Notes: generated by a model not told the origin, from the letters alone. 64,000 nt of DNA from VRUE01 sp963702955 (GCA_963702955.1 OY969774.1:1674001-1738000); one strand, 5' to 3'; counted from the stretch's first letter, positions 42,159-51,716 are shown. Numbers and translations: made by a program.

Positions 42159-42557
42159 CGCGCCTCAGCCTCTTATCGCGTTCCCGAAATCGCCTCGCAC
42201 AGATCAAGGCTGTCCGGGTTGAGCTCGTCAACCGACTAGGTTAACGCCGCCTCATCTATTCCGACGGCAAATACAAGATGGCGGCCTATGCTCATGCTGC
42301 CTTTGATGCGGCTGGCGAGGATCCATTCGCGACGCAGAATGACTGCCTAGATGAATCCGAGACCTGCTCCTGCTCGCGCATAGCAGCGGCTCCACGGAAC
42401 CCGCTGGATACTGCTTTGTAGGGAAAGTGGCCTTCATGCGATACCGGGCGGGCGATGCCGGAGGAGAACTTGAAAAAGCCGTCCGGACAAGGTCCTAGAG
42501 GAGCAGCCCGCGCCTAAGGCAGCCGAGGGATCGGCTGCCCGACGGCCCTTAAGGGGG
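42159..42557. other. Gap with no convincing gene
   Basis: Apart from a decayed-looking open stretch on the plus strand after the TAA near 42242 (YSDGKYKMAAYAHAAFDAAGEDP, ending at a TAG near 42421) and a GGCAGCC/GGCTGCC inverted pair near 42512-42540, I see no gene, RNA or repeat. The stretch may be the tail of a lost reading frame. Confidence 0.4.
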
Positions 42558-42592
42558 TTGACACATGTGACATCGGATGAGATGGTCGGGCT
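42558..42592 (+). promoter_or_regulatory. Candidate promoter with CACATGTG operator
   Basis: TTGACA at 42558-42563 is a consensus -35 box, overlapped by the palindrome CACATGTG (42562-42569) within TGACACATGTGACA. A weak -10 lies about 17 bases on, and the gene starts at GTG 42593, giving a short leader. This is the clearest sigma-70-type promoter in the island. Confidence 0.45.
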
Positions 42593-43306
42593 GTGGAGGC
42601 GAGTCCGGCTCAAGGTGATAAACCTGCGGCTCAGATTCAAGTTCCGGAGGCCGCCCCTGTGAAGGGGCAGCCTGGAACCAGGAACGTCATTCTGGGCCTC
42701 GCAGTCCCGGTCATGGTTGGCATCATCGCGTTTTCGTTGGCTGGGGACCACAAGATCTCCGTCCTCAGCATCTCCCTGATCATCGCGGCGGGGGCATTCG
42801 GCCTTGGAGCGTTCCTGGGCTTCCTTTTCAGCGTCCCGCGGGGAGCCGAGTCGAAGGACGATGCGGGCGCAGCGGGGCCGAATACGAATCTGGTGCAGAT
42901 GTCGGATTGGTTCACGAAGGTGCTGATTGGCGCGACCCTCGTTCAGCTCACGACCTTCGTGAATTCCATCGGGCATTTCGCCACGAACACGCTGGCTCCA
43001 GCCCTCGGGAATGACGACGCAGCGGATGCGTACGCTATCGCCCTGCTCGTCGGCTCTTTCATTGCCGGCTTTCTAGTCGCTTACATCTACACGCGACTCG
43101 TCCTTCAGGCGCGGATCGCCGCCTCGGACCAAGGCTCCTTCGCAAAGCAGGTCGCGGCTGAGCTCAAGCCGGTGGTGTCCAGCGCCGCAGGCAGGGCGGT
43201 GGCCGGCATCGATCCTGAGGCCATTGCCAACGCCGTCAAGAGCGCGGAAGAGAAGATCGCGAACCCGACGGGCACCCCACCGCAACCGCCAACTTCTGGC
43301 AGATAG
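42593..43306 (+). CDS. Four-helix membrane protein of the CHAT/HEPN locus
   Basis: 237 aa from GTG 42593. Helices: VILGLAVPVMVGIIAFSLAG, VLSISLIIAAGAFGLGAFLGFLFSVP, a third at LIGATLVQLTTFVNSIG and a fourth at AIALLVGSFIAGFLVAYIYT. The cytosolic loop has GPNTNLVQMSDWFTKVLIGATLVQL, a pattern I associate with small membrane proteins beside bacterial conflict genes. The C-terminus is a soluble helical tail with a proline-rich end. It faces the HEPN gene tail to tail across a conserved-loop hairpin and may be its membrane partner. Confidence 0.6.
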   Translation: MEASPAQGDKPAAQIQVPEAAPVKGQPGTRNVILGLAVPVMVGIIAFSLAGDHKISVLSISLIIAAGAFGLGAFLGFLFSVPRGAESKDDAGAAGPNTNLVQMSDWFTKVLIGATLVQLTTFVNSIGHFATNTLAPALGNDDAADAYAIALLVGSFIAGFLVAYIYTRLVLQARIAASDQGSFAKQVAAELKPVVSSAAGRAVAGIDPEAIANAVKSAEEKIANPTGTPPQPPTSGR

Positions 43307-43326
43307 ACGAAAAGGGTGCTCGGGGG

Positions 43327-43353
43327 CTGCCGCCTCTCGCGCAAAGGCGGTAG
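43327..43353. repeat. Hairpin H1 with CGCGCAAAG loop side
   Basis: 9-bp stem (CTGCCGCCT with AGGCGGTAG, one G.U) around loop CTCGCGCAA. The loop/3'-stem junction CGCGCAAAG is shared with hairpins at 46750-46772 and 52529-52556, whose stems are different in sequence. Confidence 0.55.
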
Positions 43354-43432
43354 TTCCGGCCGCGGTAATGGTTATGGGCGGCAAATCGACGTGAACCGTA
43401 TGAGGTTCTACGAAATCCAGCAGTCAGCGGTT

Positions 43433-44800
43433 CTATGAGTGGCTGCGTTGCTGTCGCCAACGCGCCAAGCGGTACACGAGCAACCTGGCGACGATGCTCA
43501 CGGCGTGATCGACATCCTCACGCAGCGGCAATTCGGGGGTGCGGCCGTGGACCGCGTCATTTCGCGCTTTCCGTAGGCGGCCGAGCAGCTCGTATTCGCT
43601 CTCGGCGACTGGCGCCCCGTCGCGGGTCGCCGACTCGCGCAGCTTCGCCATCAGCGGCGGGTCGTTGATCTTGGCAAGCAGGTCTAGGGCCCGCGCGCGG
43701 AGCTTCGGGTCGACGTCCTTCGGGACCGCGCGCCGCACCCGCTTCACCTCCTCGGGGTCGAAGAGGACCTCGGGCCGGGTGCCTGCGACGTAGAACTCGA
43801 TCGCCTCCCAGATCGCCTGGATCCGCTCCAGCGGATCCGGCGTCTGGCCGGCACGCGCGCAAGCAAGCAGAGCCTGGCGGTCGGCGAGTTCGTAGCCGCT
43901 CGGCGGCGGTCGCCAGCTCGGGTCGGAGTGATCCAGGGGAAGCTCGACGTCCTGATCGCGGGACTTCATTTCCCGCAGCCAGCCTCGCCCGCTCGCCATC
44001 CCGCGCACCACGACGAGGTCTCTCCGCCGGGGGCGGGCGCGGGCGACGTCCCGCCTGTAGTTGTGGGGCTCGCCGTCGGGCAGGAAGGCGAGGCCGTAGC
44101 GGGCGCGGACCGTTATCCAGGCGAGCGCGTCATCGGCCCGGGTAACGATCGCGCGCTCGGCATCGAGCAGCCGCTTGGTCACCTCAAACCCGACCAGGTA
44201 GGAGTCGGCGGCGGCGAACTCGGCGCTCGCCTCGCTTTGGTCGAAGGGCTCAAGCGCGCTGGAGGCGTCGGGCACCAGACGCAGAGCGCCGAAGTCGGCC
44301 GGCTCCTCGATGCGGATCCCGTAGACCGGCACGACGACCTCGATCGCCTCCAAGGGAAGCATCTCATCGAAGCCCTCGATGTTGATCCGCTCCTCAGGGA
44401 AGCCACCGCTACTGACCGCGAGGTGCATCGCCTCCGGCGCGATCGCGTTCCGCATCTCCAGGTAGCCCATCTGCTGCTCGCTCAACTCCGGCGCCGTCTC
44501 GGCGTTCAGGCGGATCGCTCCCGCGGTGGCGCGGGCCTCGAGGACGCTGCCGGTGAAACGGACGGTCTCGTGGCTGCCGCTCGCATGGCCGAAGCTGACC
44601 ACCGAGAGGTAGTCGATCGGCTGCCCCGCGGTCAGCTCGAGATCGAGTTCGGCGTCCGCCGTCGAGCGGCTGTTCATGGCTTCGTGGATGTGGCCGTTCT
44701 TGACGGCGTGGCTGACGTTGACCGACCCGAAGCGAAGGACGGGACCCTCACGCTCCTCGGTCAGGCCGAGCAGGTCGGTCGGATCAGGCTCCTCCGCCAT
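43433..44800 (-). CDS. HEPN-motif protein (ApeA-like effector candidate)
   Basis: 455 aa. The C-terminal 150 residues are helical and contain R413-N-D-A-V-H418 in LLGRLRKARNDAVHGR, the R-x4-H ribonuclease motif of HEPN toxins. The N-terminal 250 residues are beta-rich (FGSVNVSHAVKNGHIHEAMN, VRFTGSVLEARATAGAIRLN) like the ApeA N-terminal domain that precedes HEPN. ApeA-type proteins cut tRNA during phage infection. Its start overlaps the 626-aa partner's stop by 17 bases. RNase function is inferred from the motif and family. Confidence 0.68.
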   Translation of the reverse strand: MAEEPDPTDLLGLTEEREGPVLRFGSVNVSHAVKNGHIHEAMNSRSTADAELDLELTAGQPIDYLSVVSFGHASGSHETVRFTGSVLEARATAGAIRLNAETAPELSEQQMGYLEMRNAIAPEAMHLAVSSGGFPEERINIEGFDEMLPLEAIEVVVPVYGIRIEEPADFGALRLVPDASSALEPFDQSEASAEFAAADSYLVGFEVTKRLLDAERAIVTRADDALAWITVRARYGLAFLPDGEPHNYRRDVARARPRRRDLVVVRGMASGRGWLREMKSRDQDVELPLDHSDPSWRPPPSGYELADRQALLACARAGQTPDPLERIQAIWEAIEFYVAGTRPEVLFDPEEVKRVRRAVPKDVDPKLRARALDLLAKINDPPLMAKLRESATRDGAPVAESEYELLGRLRKARNDAVHGRTPELPLREDVDHAVSIVARLLVYRLARWRQQRSHS

Positions 44801-46664
44801 CGTCCTCCTCCGGCTCCAGGGGTCTCAGGGGCTGGCGCGACTCGATCAGCTCCGCGACCTCGCTCGGGCTCAGGTCGGGCCCGCCAACCGGGCCGAGGGT
44901 CAGCTTGTGCGCGGCTCGCAGTGTCGCCTTCGCCAGCAGGGTCGCGAGGGGAAGATCGGGTGCGCCTGATTGCGACCGAGCCACCACCCCGATCGCCATC
45001 GTCAGGATCTGGATCTCGTCCTCGGAGAGCCGGCTCTCGCCCTCACCAGGATCCTCGGCGAGCTTCCCCGCGATCTCCTCGCTGGGGGCGCCGAGCGCGC
45101 GGGCAACGGCAAGCAGACCGTGGAAGATTGCCGCCTCGGGATCCCCGTGCGTGAGTGCGCGGGTGCCGAGCCGCAAGCGCTCGAAGGCGTCCCCGATGTC
45201 GGCGGCGGGAGGTCCGCCCGAACTCTCCGCCTCCTGCGGAGCGATCGCAGCGGCAACATCGCGGTCCTGCTCGCGAGTCAGGCGCTCGAGTAGCCAGAGC
45301 CGGTCCTTCAGTAGCGCGAAGGCTCCCGCCGACCAGAAGCGCTCGACGCTCTCGCCCTCTTGGTTGAACGAAACGGTGATGTTGGCTGGCTTTTGCAGGT
45401 CCTCGAAGGTCTCCATCACGTCGACGAAGGCGTTCAGCTGCGCCAGGCCCGACTGCTTGGAGCGCTCTTCGGTGTCCGGCGCGGGATTGAGCGCAGCGAG
45501 TCGTCCATCGGAGAGCGGCCATTCCTCCATCCGCGAGTTGACACCGGCGCTCGCCATCTCCTGCACCTGCCGGGCAAGGTTCCTCTGCAGGGCGCTTACG
45601 AGGCTGTACACGGCCGCCAGCTGCGTCTCGATCGCCGGTGCCGCGAGCGCCTCATCGAGCGCGGCCGACCAGGCCTTCTCCAGGTCGCCGTCGAGGGTGC
45701 GAGCCAGGGCGAAGAGAGCGCTGAGCTCGACCGGTTCCTGCCCGGTCTCGTTCTCCTCCTCGCTCGCGGGGTCCTCCTCGGGCCTGATATCGCCAACAGC
45801 GTCCCCGCCGGAGTCCGCCGCCTCGCCCGCCGTGTCTGGCTTTGCGGTCATCTCCGGCTCGGCCTCTGCCTCTTCTCCGCCCTGCTCGGTCACCCCCTCC
45901 TGTTCGGCAAGCCGTGAGGACATGCGCGCGGCGCGCATCGCGGGCCCGATCCTGCCGAGCGCGAGCTGGCGCGGTTTGAGATTGGTCGGCGTGTCGCCCT
46001 CGATCGTGAACTCGACGATCGCCGGGATCCCTCCGGGCGCCTCGGCTTTGACGCTGAGCAGCAGCTTCGCCGCCTCCGTCACCGCCGGCTCGATCGCGCG
46101 GTAGTGGTGGGCGAGGAGATCCTGCCCGGCTCTGATCGCCTCGAAGGCGGTGCCCGGAATGTTCAGCACCGCCCCGTCGGATGCCCGCTGCCACACGGCG
46201 CCGGTCGGTGCCGCCTTGAAGCTGCCGGCGTCCTTATCCGCGATCTCGCTCACCAACCGCCACGTATCGCTGTTGTGAACCTCCTCGGCGTGCTCGGAGA
46301 AGTCGCCCTGCACCTCTCTAGCGCCGTAGGCTTGGACATTGTCTTCGAGCTCCGTTGCCAGGGCAGCGAGCGCTGTCGCGAGCGCGCCGGCGGCGGCGCG
46401 GACCCGTTCGATCTCGCCCGGCCCCGGGGGATCTGCCTCCTGCAGGTTCGCGATCGCGTCCATCGTCACTGCGAAGAGGTGGTGCGCCCGCTGCCAGGCC
46501 GCCGCGTTGCCGGCTTTGATCACGAGGTCGTCGGCATCCTCGATCTCCGCGATCTCCTCGATCGAGAGGTCTCTGATCGCGGTGACCGAGTGATGTCCCT
46601 GCTCGTCTTCGCCGAGTTCGGCGAGGTGCTTGGGAACATCGGTCAACTCATCGGTTGCAGTCAT
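44784..46664 (-). CDS. Unknown 626-aa partner with acidic linker
   Basis: No family recognised. Residues 1-250 and 311-600 are helical; between them lies an acidic, low-complexity linker (about 256-310, rich in E, D, G, P, with EEAEAEPEMTAKPDTAGEAA and EDPASEEENETGQEP). Such flexible acidic spans are typical protease-accessible sites. It overlaps the HEPN gene by 17 bases and follows the CHAT gene in the same direction, 174 bp away, so the three probably form one operon. A role as protease substrate, inhibitor of HEPN, or sensor is inference. Confidence 0.6.
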   Translation of the reverse strand: MTATDELTDVPKHLAELGEDEQGHHSVTAIRDLSIEEIAEIEDADDLVIKAGNAAAWQRAHHLFAVTMDAIANLQEADPPGPGEIERVRAAAGALATALAALATELEDNVQAYGAREVQGDFSEHAEEVHNSDTWRLVSEIADKDAGSFKAAPTGAVWQRASDGAVLNIPGTAFEAIRAGQDLLAHHYRAIEPAVTEAAKLLLSVKAEAPGGIPAIVEFTIEGDTPTNLKPRQLALGRIGPAMRAARMSSRLAEQEGVTEQGGEEAEAEPEMTAKPDTAGEAADSGGDAVGDIRPEEDPASEEENETGQEPVELSALFALARTLDGDLEKAWSAALDEALAAPAIETQLAAVYSLVSALQRNLARQVQEMASAGVNSRMEEWPLSDGRLAALNPAPDTEERSKQSGLAQLNAFVDVMETFEDLQKPANITVSFNQEGESVERFWSAGAFALLKDRLWLLERLTREQDRDVAAAIAPQEAESSGGPPAADIGDAFERLRLGTRALTHGDPEAAIFHGLLAVARALGAPSEEIAGKLAEDPGEGESRLSEDEIQILTMAIGVVARSQSGAPDLPLATLLAKATLRAAHKLTLGPVGGPDLSPSEVAELIESRQPLRPLEPEEDDGGGA

Positions 46665-46749
46665 AGAGAGGCTCGGCGGTACAGCCGCCTCGCTGTCGCG
46701 ACTCTATTGCTATGCATGGCGAGCTAACAGTCGATAGCGGCTAAAGCGC

Positions 46750-46772
46750 CTCCTGTTCGCGCAAAGCAGGAG
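46750..46772. repeat. Hairpin H2 with CGCGCAAAG loop side
   Basis: CTCCTG and CAGGAG around TTCGCGCAAAG, between the CHAT gene and the 626-aa gene. Same loop-side sequence as H1 and H3, different stem. It may act on readthrough from the CHAT gene. Confidence 0.55.
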
Positions 46773-46838
46773 ATCGTGGGAACACCAATCTTGTCCATCA
46801 ATCCGTAATCAGGATCCCCATCAGCCGCGAAGGGAGTT

Positions 46839-49800
46839 CTAAGCGCCGACCGCGATAAAGGGCGCCCAGTACTCGGGGTGGGAGAAGGGACCGACACCCG
46901 CCGTAGTGGTGGGCCGTCGGCGTCCTCCGGTATGCGGGGCGTCAGGGCCGCGACGACGAAACTCGGCCGCGAGCTCGGGGTGGGCGTCGAGGAAAGCGTT
47001 TTTTTCGGCGTAGCTGAGGTCGCGGAGCCAAAGCTGGGCGCGGCGGAGAGCCTCGGGCGGAGGACAACCAGCAAACATGCCCTCATAGAGGCGGGTCATC
47101 AGCATTGCAGTGGGGAGATCCCAGACCGCCCAGAGGGCGGCGATCGCACAGGCGCTGCCAGCTGCGAGGAGGACGGTGCTAGTGGCGAAGACCTCGTTGG
47201 GCGATTCGATGATCTGGGGAAGGGCACTCTGACAGGCCGAGATGACGGCGACGCGAGCGTCAACATCGGTCAAAGCGGTGAGTTCCTGTGCCGGAAGGAA
47301 ACCGTCGGCGAGAAGAATGCCGGCCTCGCTTGGGTCGAAATGCCCGCCGGCCGCATGGCAGGAGAAGTGCAGGTGGGTGGCCCCGGCCAGATTGGCGCGG
47401 AGGAAATCTGAGGTTGCATCTGGGCCTGAGGCGATCGTGGTGTTACCGCCGAAGTTGCGGGCGATCACGGCGACCTCGGGCCCGGCAGCAGGAAGATTCT
47501 GCCCTGGGTCGGCGAGGGCGAGCAAGTTGGGCTCGAGACCTTCGCGCTCGTCAGCTCGCTCGCGAGCGAGGGCCGCAAGCAAGGCGGAGGGAGCGTAACG
47601 AACGGTGAAGGATTCGAGCAGGCATTGCTTCTCCTTGCCGGTATCCCAGGGCGCTGCGTGGAGCGGAGCGGCGCCAATCGGGCCGCATGGAATTAGAGTG
47701 ACTCCGGCAGCCCCGCCCTGCTGGAGCCATTCGGCGACGGGTTTGGCGACGGTCTCGCCGAGCCAGGGGAGCGCCTGCTCAAGGCCTTGTTTGAGATCGG
47801 CGGTGCCGACCGCGCTGGCACCCAAAAGGTAGGAAGCGGCATTGGCGGTCGGCTCGGCGTCGTCGATTGCATCCCCGGCGGCGAGGCGGCCGAGGACTTC
47901 GAGGCTGGTCGGGTACTCGAGGAGCATAGTTTCGACCTCGACCCGCTCTCCCGCGGCGGCGAGCTTGAGCAGGAGGGTGCCCCACGGTGCAGGGTTGATG
48001 TAGAGCACGGGCCAGTCCGGCTCGACCGCGGAGACGAGATGCTCGATGTCTGGCATCGTGCCGAAATCGTCCATTTCGGGAAATTGTCTGATCTGAGCGA
48101 GGATCTCCTGGAGATGGCGGCCGGCCTCGGCTCCGGCGTCCCCAAGAGGCGAGGTCGAGAGAGCGGCTGTCGCCGAGAGGAAGGCGTTACGGAGTTCGTC
48201 GGGCAATTGGCCGAGGCGGTCCGCCTCCGTTTCAGTGAGCCCAACGCGACGGCGGATCTCTCGGGTTCGGCCAGCCTCAAGGACGATTGCGGCCTCAATG
48301 TCCTCGCCAACCTGAGCGAGGGCGAAAGACGCCCAACGGGCCAGCTCACCCGCTTCGCCCAGCTGGCGCTGGCGGGCGTCAGTGTCAAGCCAGCCGTGGA
48401 AACTGAGCTCAGCAGCCTCGACCGCGTCGCGCCAGGCATCGACGGATCGGTTCCACTCACCGCGATCCGCGAGCTGGCTAGCCAGGGCCCTGGCGGTCCT
48501 CATGCACTCCCCCGGCGCAGAGGTCGGGCGGAGTATCGCGAGGGCCTCTTCGCCTGCGGCTATTGACTCGTCAACGAACTCGAGGCGAGCGAGGACGACC
48601 ATGTACTCGGAGAGGGCACGACCGCGGCGGATCGGGAACCAGTCGTCCTCAGAGGGGAGGCCGGTGTCGAAATGCTGGCGAGCCGATTCGAGCACCACCC
48701 GATCCTCACGTTCAGTGCGCTCAAGGAGCTGGGGCGATTCGACCATCGCCATCCGTTCCTCGTCGTCATGGTTGGTGGAGATCCTAAGCAGCCGTCCCAG
48801 ATCGCAGTGAGCCGTCCCTTGCATCCACCCCGGAACCCTCTTCGCTTCGCCTATCACCTCACGGTAGACAGCTTCCGCATCCGAAAGGTCGCCATCGCCC
48901 AGTAGGGCCAGATCCTGGAGAATGGCGCCGAGGTTGAGCTGGGTGTAGGCCCAGTCGGTGGCATCGCGCTGGGGCGTGCGGTACGCGAGGGCCGCGCGGC
49001 AAAGATCGGCCGCCTCGCGCAGATCGGCTACCCGGTCGCCTCGATCGCCGAGCAGGAGGGTGCTGGCGAGGTTGGTGCGGACGATCGCCCAGATCTCAGG
49101 AGGGGTGGAATCATCGAGCAGACTGAGACTGTCGCGCAGAAAGAAGAGGGCTCGTTCGAGATTCTGAGCACGGTCGCCGCGGACGCGCTCTCGATAGGCA
49201 AGGCCGAGGTGCATATGCACCTCGGCGCGGTGGCCCTCTTCGGCGGCCCTTCGCCCAGCTTCCTCATAGCTGGCGATCGCGGCCTCGAGATTGTCAGCGC
49301 GATCGCCTTTGGTGAGTTGCATGAGCCCCTTGCCCCGGGACTCGTAGAAGAGGCTGACCATGAGCATGAGCCCCGCCTCGTGGGCACGGGGAATCGCAGC
49401 GTCGGCGATGGCGATGACGTCGTCGGCGCGTTGCTCGGCGATCGCGGCCTCGATCTTGATCCGCTCCCGATCGAGTTCTTCGCCAATCTCTTCGGAGGCC
49501 GCGATGGCGCTTTCGTAGGTCTCCCAAGCGGCGCGGGGGTTCTCGCCGGCGGAGTGCAGGAGATTGGCCTGCGCTGTCATCGTGGTGCCTACTATCGGGT
49601 CGGCCTGCATTTCGTCAACGTGTCGGAGCATCTCCTCTCCGAGAAGTTCGGGGTGGTCTCCGAGAAAAAGCTCAAAGGTTGGAAGGTCTTGGATCTCGAG
49701 AAGTCTGGTAAAGAGACTCTCGCTGCTTGTGGTTGTCGATGAATTCGTTACAGGTGCGGCCGCCCGGTCGGTATCGAGGCAGCAGCGCTTGTACTTCTTG

Positions 49801-49841
49801 CCGCTCCCACAGTGGCAAGGCTCGTTGCGGCCGAGTGGCAT
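46839..49841 (-). CDS. SEC-C/TPR/CHAT-domain caspase-like protease
   Basis: 1000 aa. N-terminal SEC-C zinc motif RNEPCHCGSGKKYKRCC (residues 5-21), a central array of TPR-like helices (about 90-600), and a C-terminal CHAT domain with catalytic His829 in LHFSCHAAGGHF and Cys870 in AVISACQSALPQ, followed by STVLLAAGSACAIAALWAVWDLPTAMLM, the usual post-catalytic block. CHAT proteases are caspase relatives that cut partner proteins after activation, as in gasdermin systems and the TPR-CHAT protease of type III-E CRISPR. No gasdermin is seen; the HEPN and 626-aa proteins are the nearest candidate substrates. Confidence 0.85.
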   Translation of the reverse strand: MPLGRNEPCHCGSGKKYKRCCLDTDRAAAPVTNSSTTTSSESLFTRLLEIQDLPTFELFLGDHPELLGEEMLRHVDEMQADPIVGTTMTAQANLLHSAGENPRAAWETYESAIAASEEIGEELDRERIKIEAAIAEQRADDVIAIADAAIPRAHEAGLMLMVSLFYESRGKGLMQLTKGDRADNLEAAIASYEEAGRRAAEEGHRAEVHMHLGLAYRERVRGDRAQNLERALFFLRDSLSLLDDSTPPEIWAIVRTNLASTLLLGDRGDRVADLREAADLCRAALAYRTPQRDATDWAYTQLNLGAILQDLALLGDGDLSDAEAVYREVIGEAKRVPGWMQGTAHCDLGRLLRISTNHDDEERMAMVESPQLLERTEREDRVVLESARQHFDTGLPSEDDWFPIRRGRALSEYMVVLARLEFVDESIAAGEEALAILRPTSAPGECMRTARALASQLADRGEWNRSVDAWRDAVEAAELSFHGWLDTDARQRQLGEAGELARWASFALAQVGEDIEAAIVLEAGRTREIRRRVGLTETEADRLGQLPDELRNAFLSATAALSTSPLGDAGAEAGRHLQEILAQIRQFPEMDDFGTMPDIEHLVSAVEPDWPVLYINPAPWGTLLLKLAAAGERVEVETMLLEYPTSLEVLGRLAAGDAIDDAEPTANAASYLLGASAVGTADLKQGLEQALPWLGETVAKPVAEWLQQGGAAGVTLIPCGPIGAAPLHAAPWDTGKEKQCLLESFTVRYAPSALLAALARERADEREGLEPNLLALADPGQNLPAAGPEVAVIARNFGGNTTIASGPDATSDFLRANLAGATHLHFSCHAAGGHFDPSEAGILLADGFLPAQELTALTDVDARVAVISACQSALPQIIESPNEVFATSTVLLAAGSACAIAALWAVWDLPTAMLMTRLYEGMFAGCPPPEALRRAQLWLRDLSYAEKNAFLDAHPELAAEFRRRGPDAPHTGGRRRPTTTAGVGPFSHPEYWAPFIAVGA

Positions 49842-50042
49842 GCCCTGAGATTAGAGTCCAACGTCGCCAGGAGGACTGGGCGAGGCGATGCACCCTCAGT
49901 GGCATCGGTCCACGGTCCCCCTCACCTTGCGTGGAGGTGGTTGCTGCGTTTCGCGCAGAGCGGAAGCGGTTCGCGGGAAGGCGCGAACCCTCGAAGGGCC
50001 TTGAGAGTCCCGGTCCAGGCGTGTTTCGGTACGCTAAGGTGC

Positions 50043-50996
50043 GTGTGGAGGATTGCGGGCTTCGTGGCGGGGATGGCGGCGTGCAGCGCAGGGGTCTTTT
50101 TCATCTCCCGTGGCTCGGCCGATTTTTCCCTGGGCGCCACGCTCCCGGCGGCCGTACTCGCGCTGCTGGCATTCACCGGTCTGGGCTTGATCGGCCTCGG
50201 GCAGAGCAAAGGCAGTCTGCGCCATTCCTTCAGCGACATTGGCCAGGGTCTTCTGGTGGGCGTTCTGGTCGCTGCGGCGATCGGCTGGTGGCAGGCGACG
50301 ATTCAGCGCTCGATCAACAAGGCAACCCAGAAGCAGAACCTTCGTCTGACTTTGTCCGTCCAGCATGAACTGGCCGGCATCGACTTGCATGAAGAAGAAC
50401 TTCAAGGCGCCTATTTGCGCAGCAAGGAAATGCGAGAAGCAAATCTGAAGCGCGCCGACCTCGAAGGCACTGACTTCACGAGGTCCAATCTCGCCGAGGC
50501 GGAAATGGAGCACGCTGAAATTACCGAAGCCATCTTCACCCGAGCCCATCTAGCTCATGCGGAACTCATCGAAGCTAGCGGGCGACGGGCCGAATTCGAA
50601 CGTGCCTGGGCACCGGGACTTGCCCTCGAACGTGCGGTGCTTCCCGGGGCCGTATTCACCGACACGACGATGCCAGGCTCATATCTGGAACACGCTCAGC
50701 TGGAAGGCGCCGACTTCTCAGGAGCGCACCTGCGTGGCGTTATGGCTTTCGACGTGAATCTGGACAGCGCCCATCTCGAAGGTGCTCACTTGCACGAAGC
50801 CGACCTCAGCGGCGCACATCTCGATGGTGCGAATCTCGCTGTCGCCGACCTGACCGATGCTGTGCTCGGCGGGGCGGACCTGTCCCGCGCGACGTTGCGC
50901 GGGGTCGAACTGACCGGGGCGACCTTCAATAGGCAGACGCGGTGGCCGGCGGACTTCGACGCAACCGCGCATGGCGCAAGAGAGGTGCCCTTGTGA
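50043..50996 (+). CDS. Membrane-anchored pentapeptide-repeat protein
   Basis: 317 aa from GTG 50043 with AAGG just upstream; the frame is open to 49812, but that part overlaps the CHAT promoter and is arginine-rich. Helices IAGFVAGMAACSAGVFFIS, LPAAVLALLAFTGLGLIGL and IGQGLLVGVLVAAAIGWW are followed by pentapeptide repeats A(D/N)LxX from about residue 115: LQGAYLRSKEMREANLKRADLEGTDFTRSNLAEAEM, with more at LSGAHLDGANLAVADLTDAVLGGADLSRATLRG. The quadrilateral beta-helix is a binding platform. Overlaps the next gene by four bases. Confidence 0.75.
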   Translation: MWRIAGFVAGMAACSAGVFFISRGSADFSLGATLPAAVLALLAFTGLGLIGLGQSKGSLRHSFSDIGQGLLVGVLVAAAIGWWQATIQRSINKATQKQNLRLTLSVQHELAGIDLHEEELQGAYLRSKEMREANLKRADLEGTDFTRSNLAEAEMEHAEITEAIFTRAHLAHAELIEASGRRAEFERAWAPGLALERAVLPGAVFTDTTMPGSYLEHAQLEGADFSGAHLRGVMAFDVNLDSAHLEGAHLHEADLSGAHLDGANLAVADLTDAVLGGADLSRATLRGVELTGATFNRQTRWPADFDATAHGAREVPL

Positions 50997-51673
50997 TTCG
51001 CTTGGGCAGTCTGAGCCTCATCCTCCTAACTGTCGTCGGGGCAGCATTGCTCATCTCTGCAAACGCGCCAGCCGCCGGTTCTTCCCCCAATCGTCCCGGG
51101 CCTGCCCTGGCGAGCTCAGAGCTTGTTTGCCCATCGCACTCAAATCCACACGGGATCAAGCTTTGGATTCATGTCACGCGCTGGTGCGGCCTACATGCGG
51201 TTCGGGGGCAAGCTCAGTTCAAGATCCAGATGCGCATCCATAACCAGAGCACCAACCACCGGCTCGACATCGGCCTAAGCCGCATGCGCCTCATCGTGCA
51301 TAAGTTCCGTCTAGATAAGTGGACGCCTGCTCGAATCGGCCAGCCGACCACCGAACGACCGGTCCGCACCACATACGCCGGCCAGCACGTCTGGGCGGTC
51401 CCGCCAAACGCCGAAGACGCATTCGACTTTCTGCCACATCATCGTGGGGTTGGGACGTTTGCAACGCACTGGGGCGGCTCGGTGCTTGCCCCAGGTGCGA
51501 CGTTCAACCCCCACTTTCACTACGGAGACCTGGTGTTCTACGTACCGGCTCCACACGATGGGGAAGGTGCGCTGGATAATGTGGTCGGAATGGCCTACGT
51601 GAAGGGCCACGAAATCATCGCCCTTTGCCGTCCCGTGGATTGGGGCCCGAAGGTGCCCGCCGCCAGCTTCTGA
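50993..51673 (+). CDS. Secreted hypothetical protein
   Basis: 226 aa from GTG 50993 (GTGA overlap with the previous stop). Signal peptide LGSLSLILLTVVGAALLISANAPAAG. The exported part is basic and beta-rich with cysteines at LVCPSHSN and TRWCGLH, and ALCRPVDWG near the end. HxxP-type motif absent; no known family. Coupled to the pentapeptide membrane protein, suggesting an envelope or extracellular role. Confidence 0.55.
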   Translation: MIRLGSLSLILLTVVGAALLISANAPAAGSSPNRPGPALASSELVCPSHSNPHGIKLWIHVTRWCGLHAVRGQAQFKIQMRIHNQSTNHRLDIGLSRMRLIVHKFRLDKWTPARIGQPTTERPVRTTYAGQHVWAVPPNAEDAFDFLPHHRGVGTFATHWGGSVLAPGATFNPHFHYGDLVFYVPAPHDGEGALDNVVGMAYVKGHEIIALCRPVDWGPKVPAASF

Positions 51674-51716
51674 AGCCGACGTTCCGAGATACGAAGAGCG
51701 CTTAGGTCGATCCTCG

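Noticed and set aside
42593..43306. Bacterial gasdermin as CHAT substrate
   Set aside because: The protein is a four-helix integral membrane protein, not the soluble beta-rich gasdermin fold.
46839..49841. Type III-E CRISPR (Craspase) protease
   Set aside because: TPR-CHAT layout is similar, but there is no CRISPR array or Cas protein anywhere in the window.
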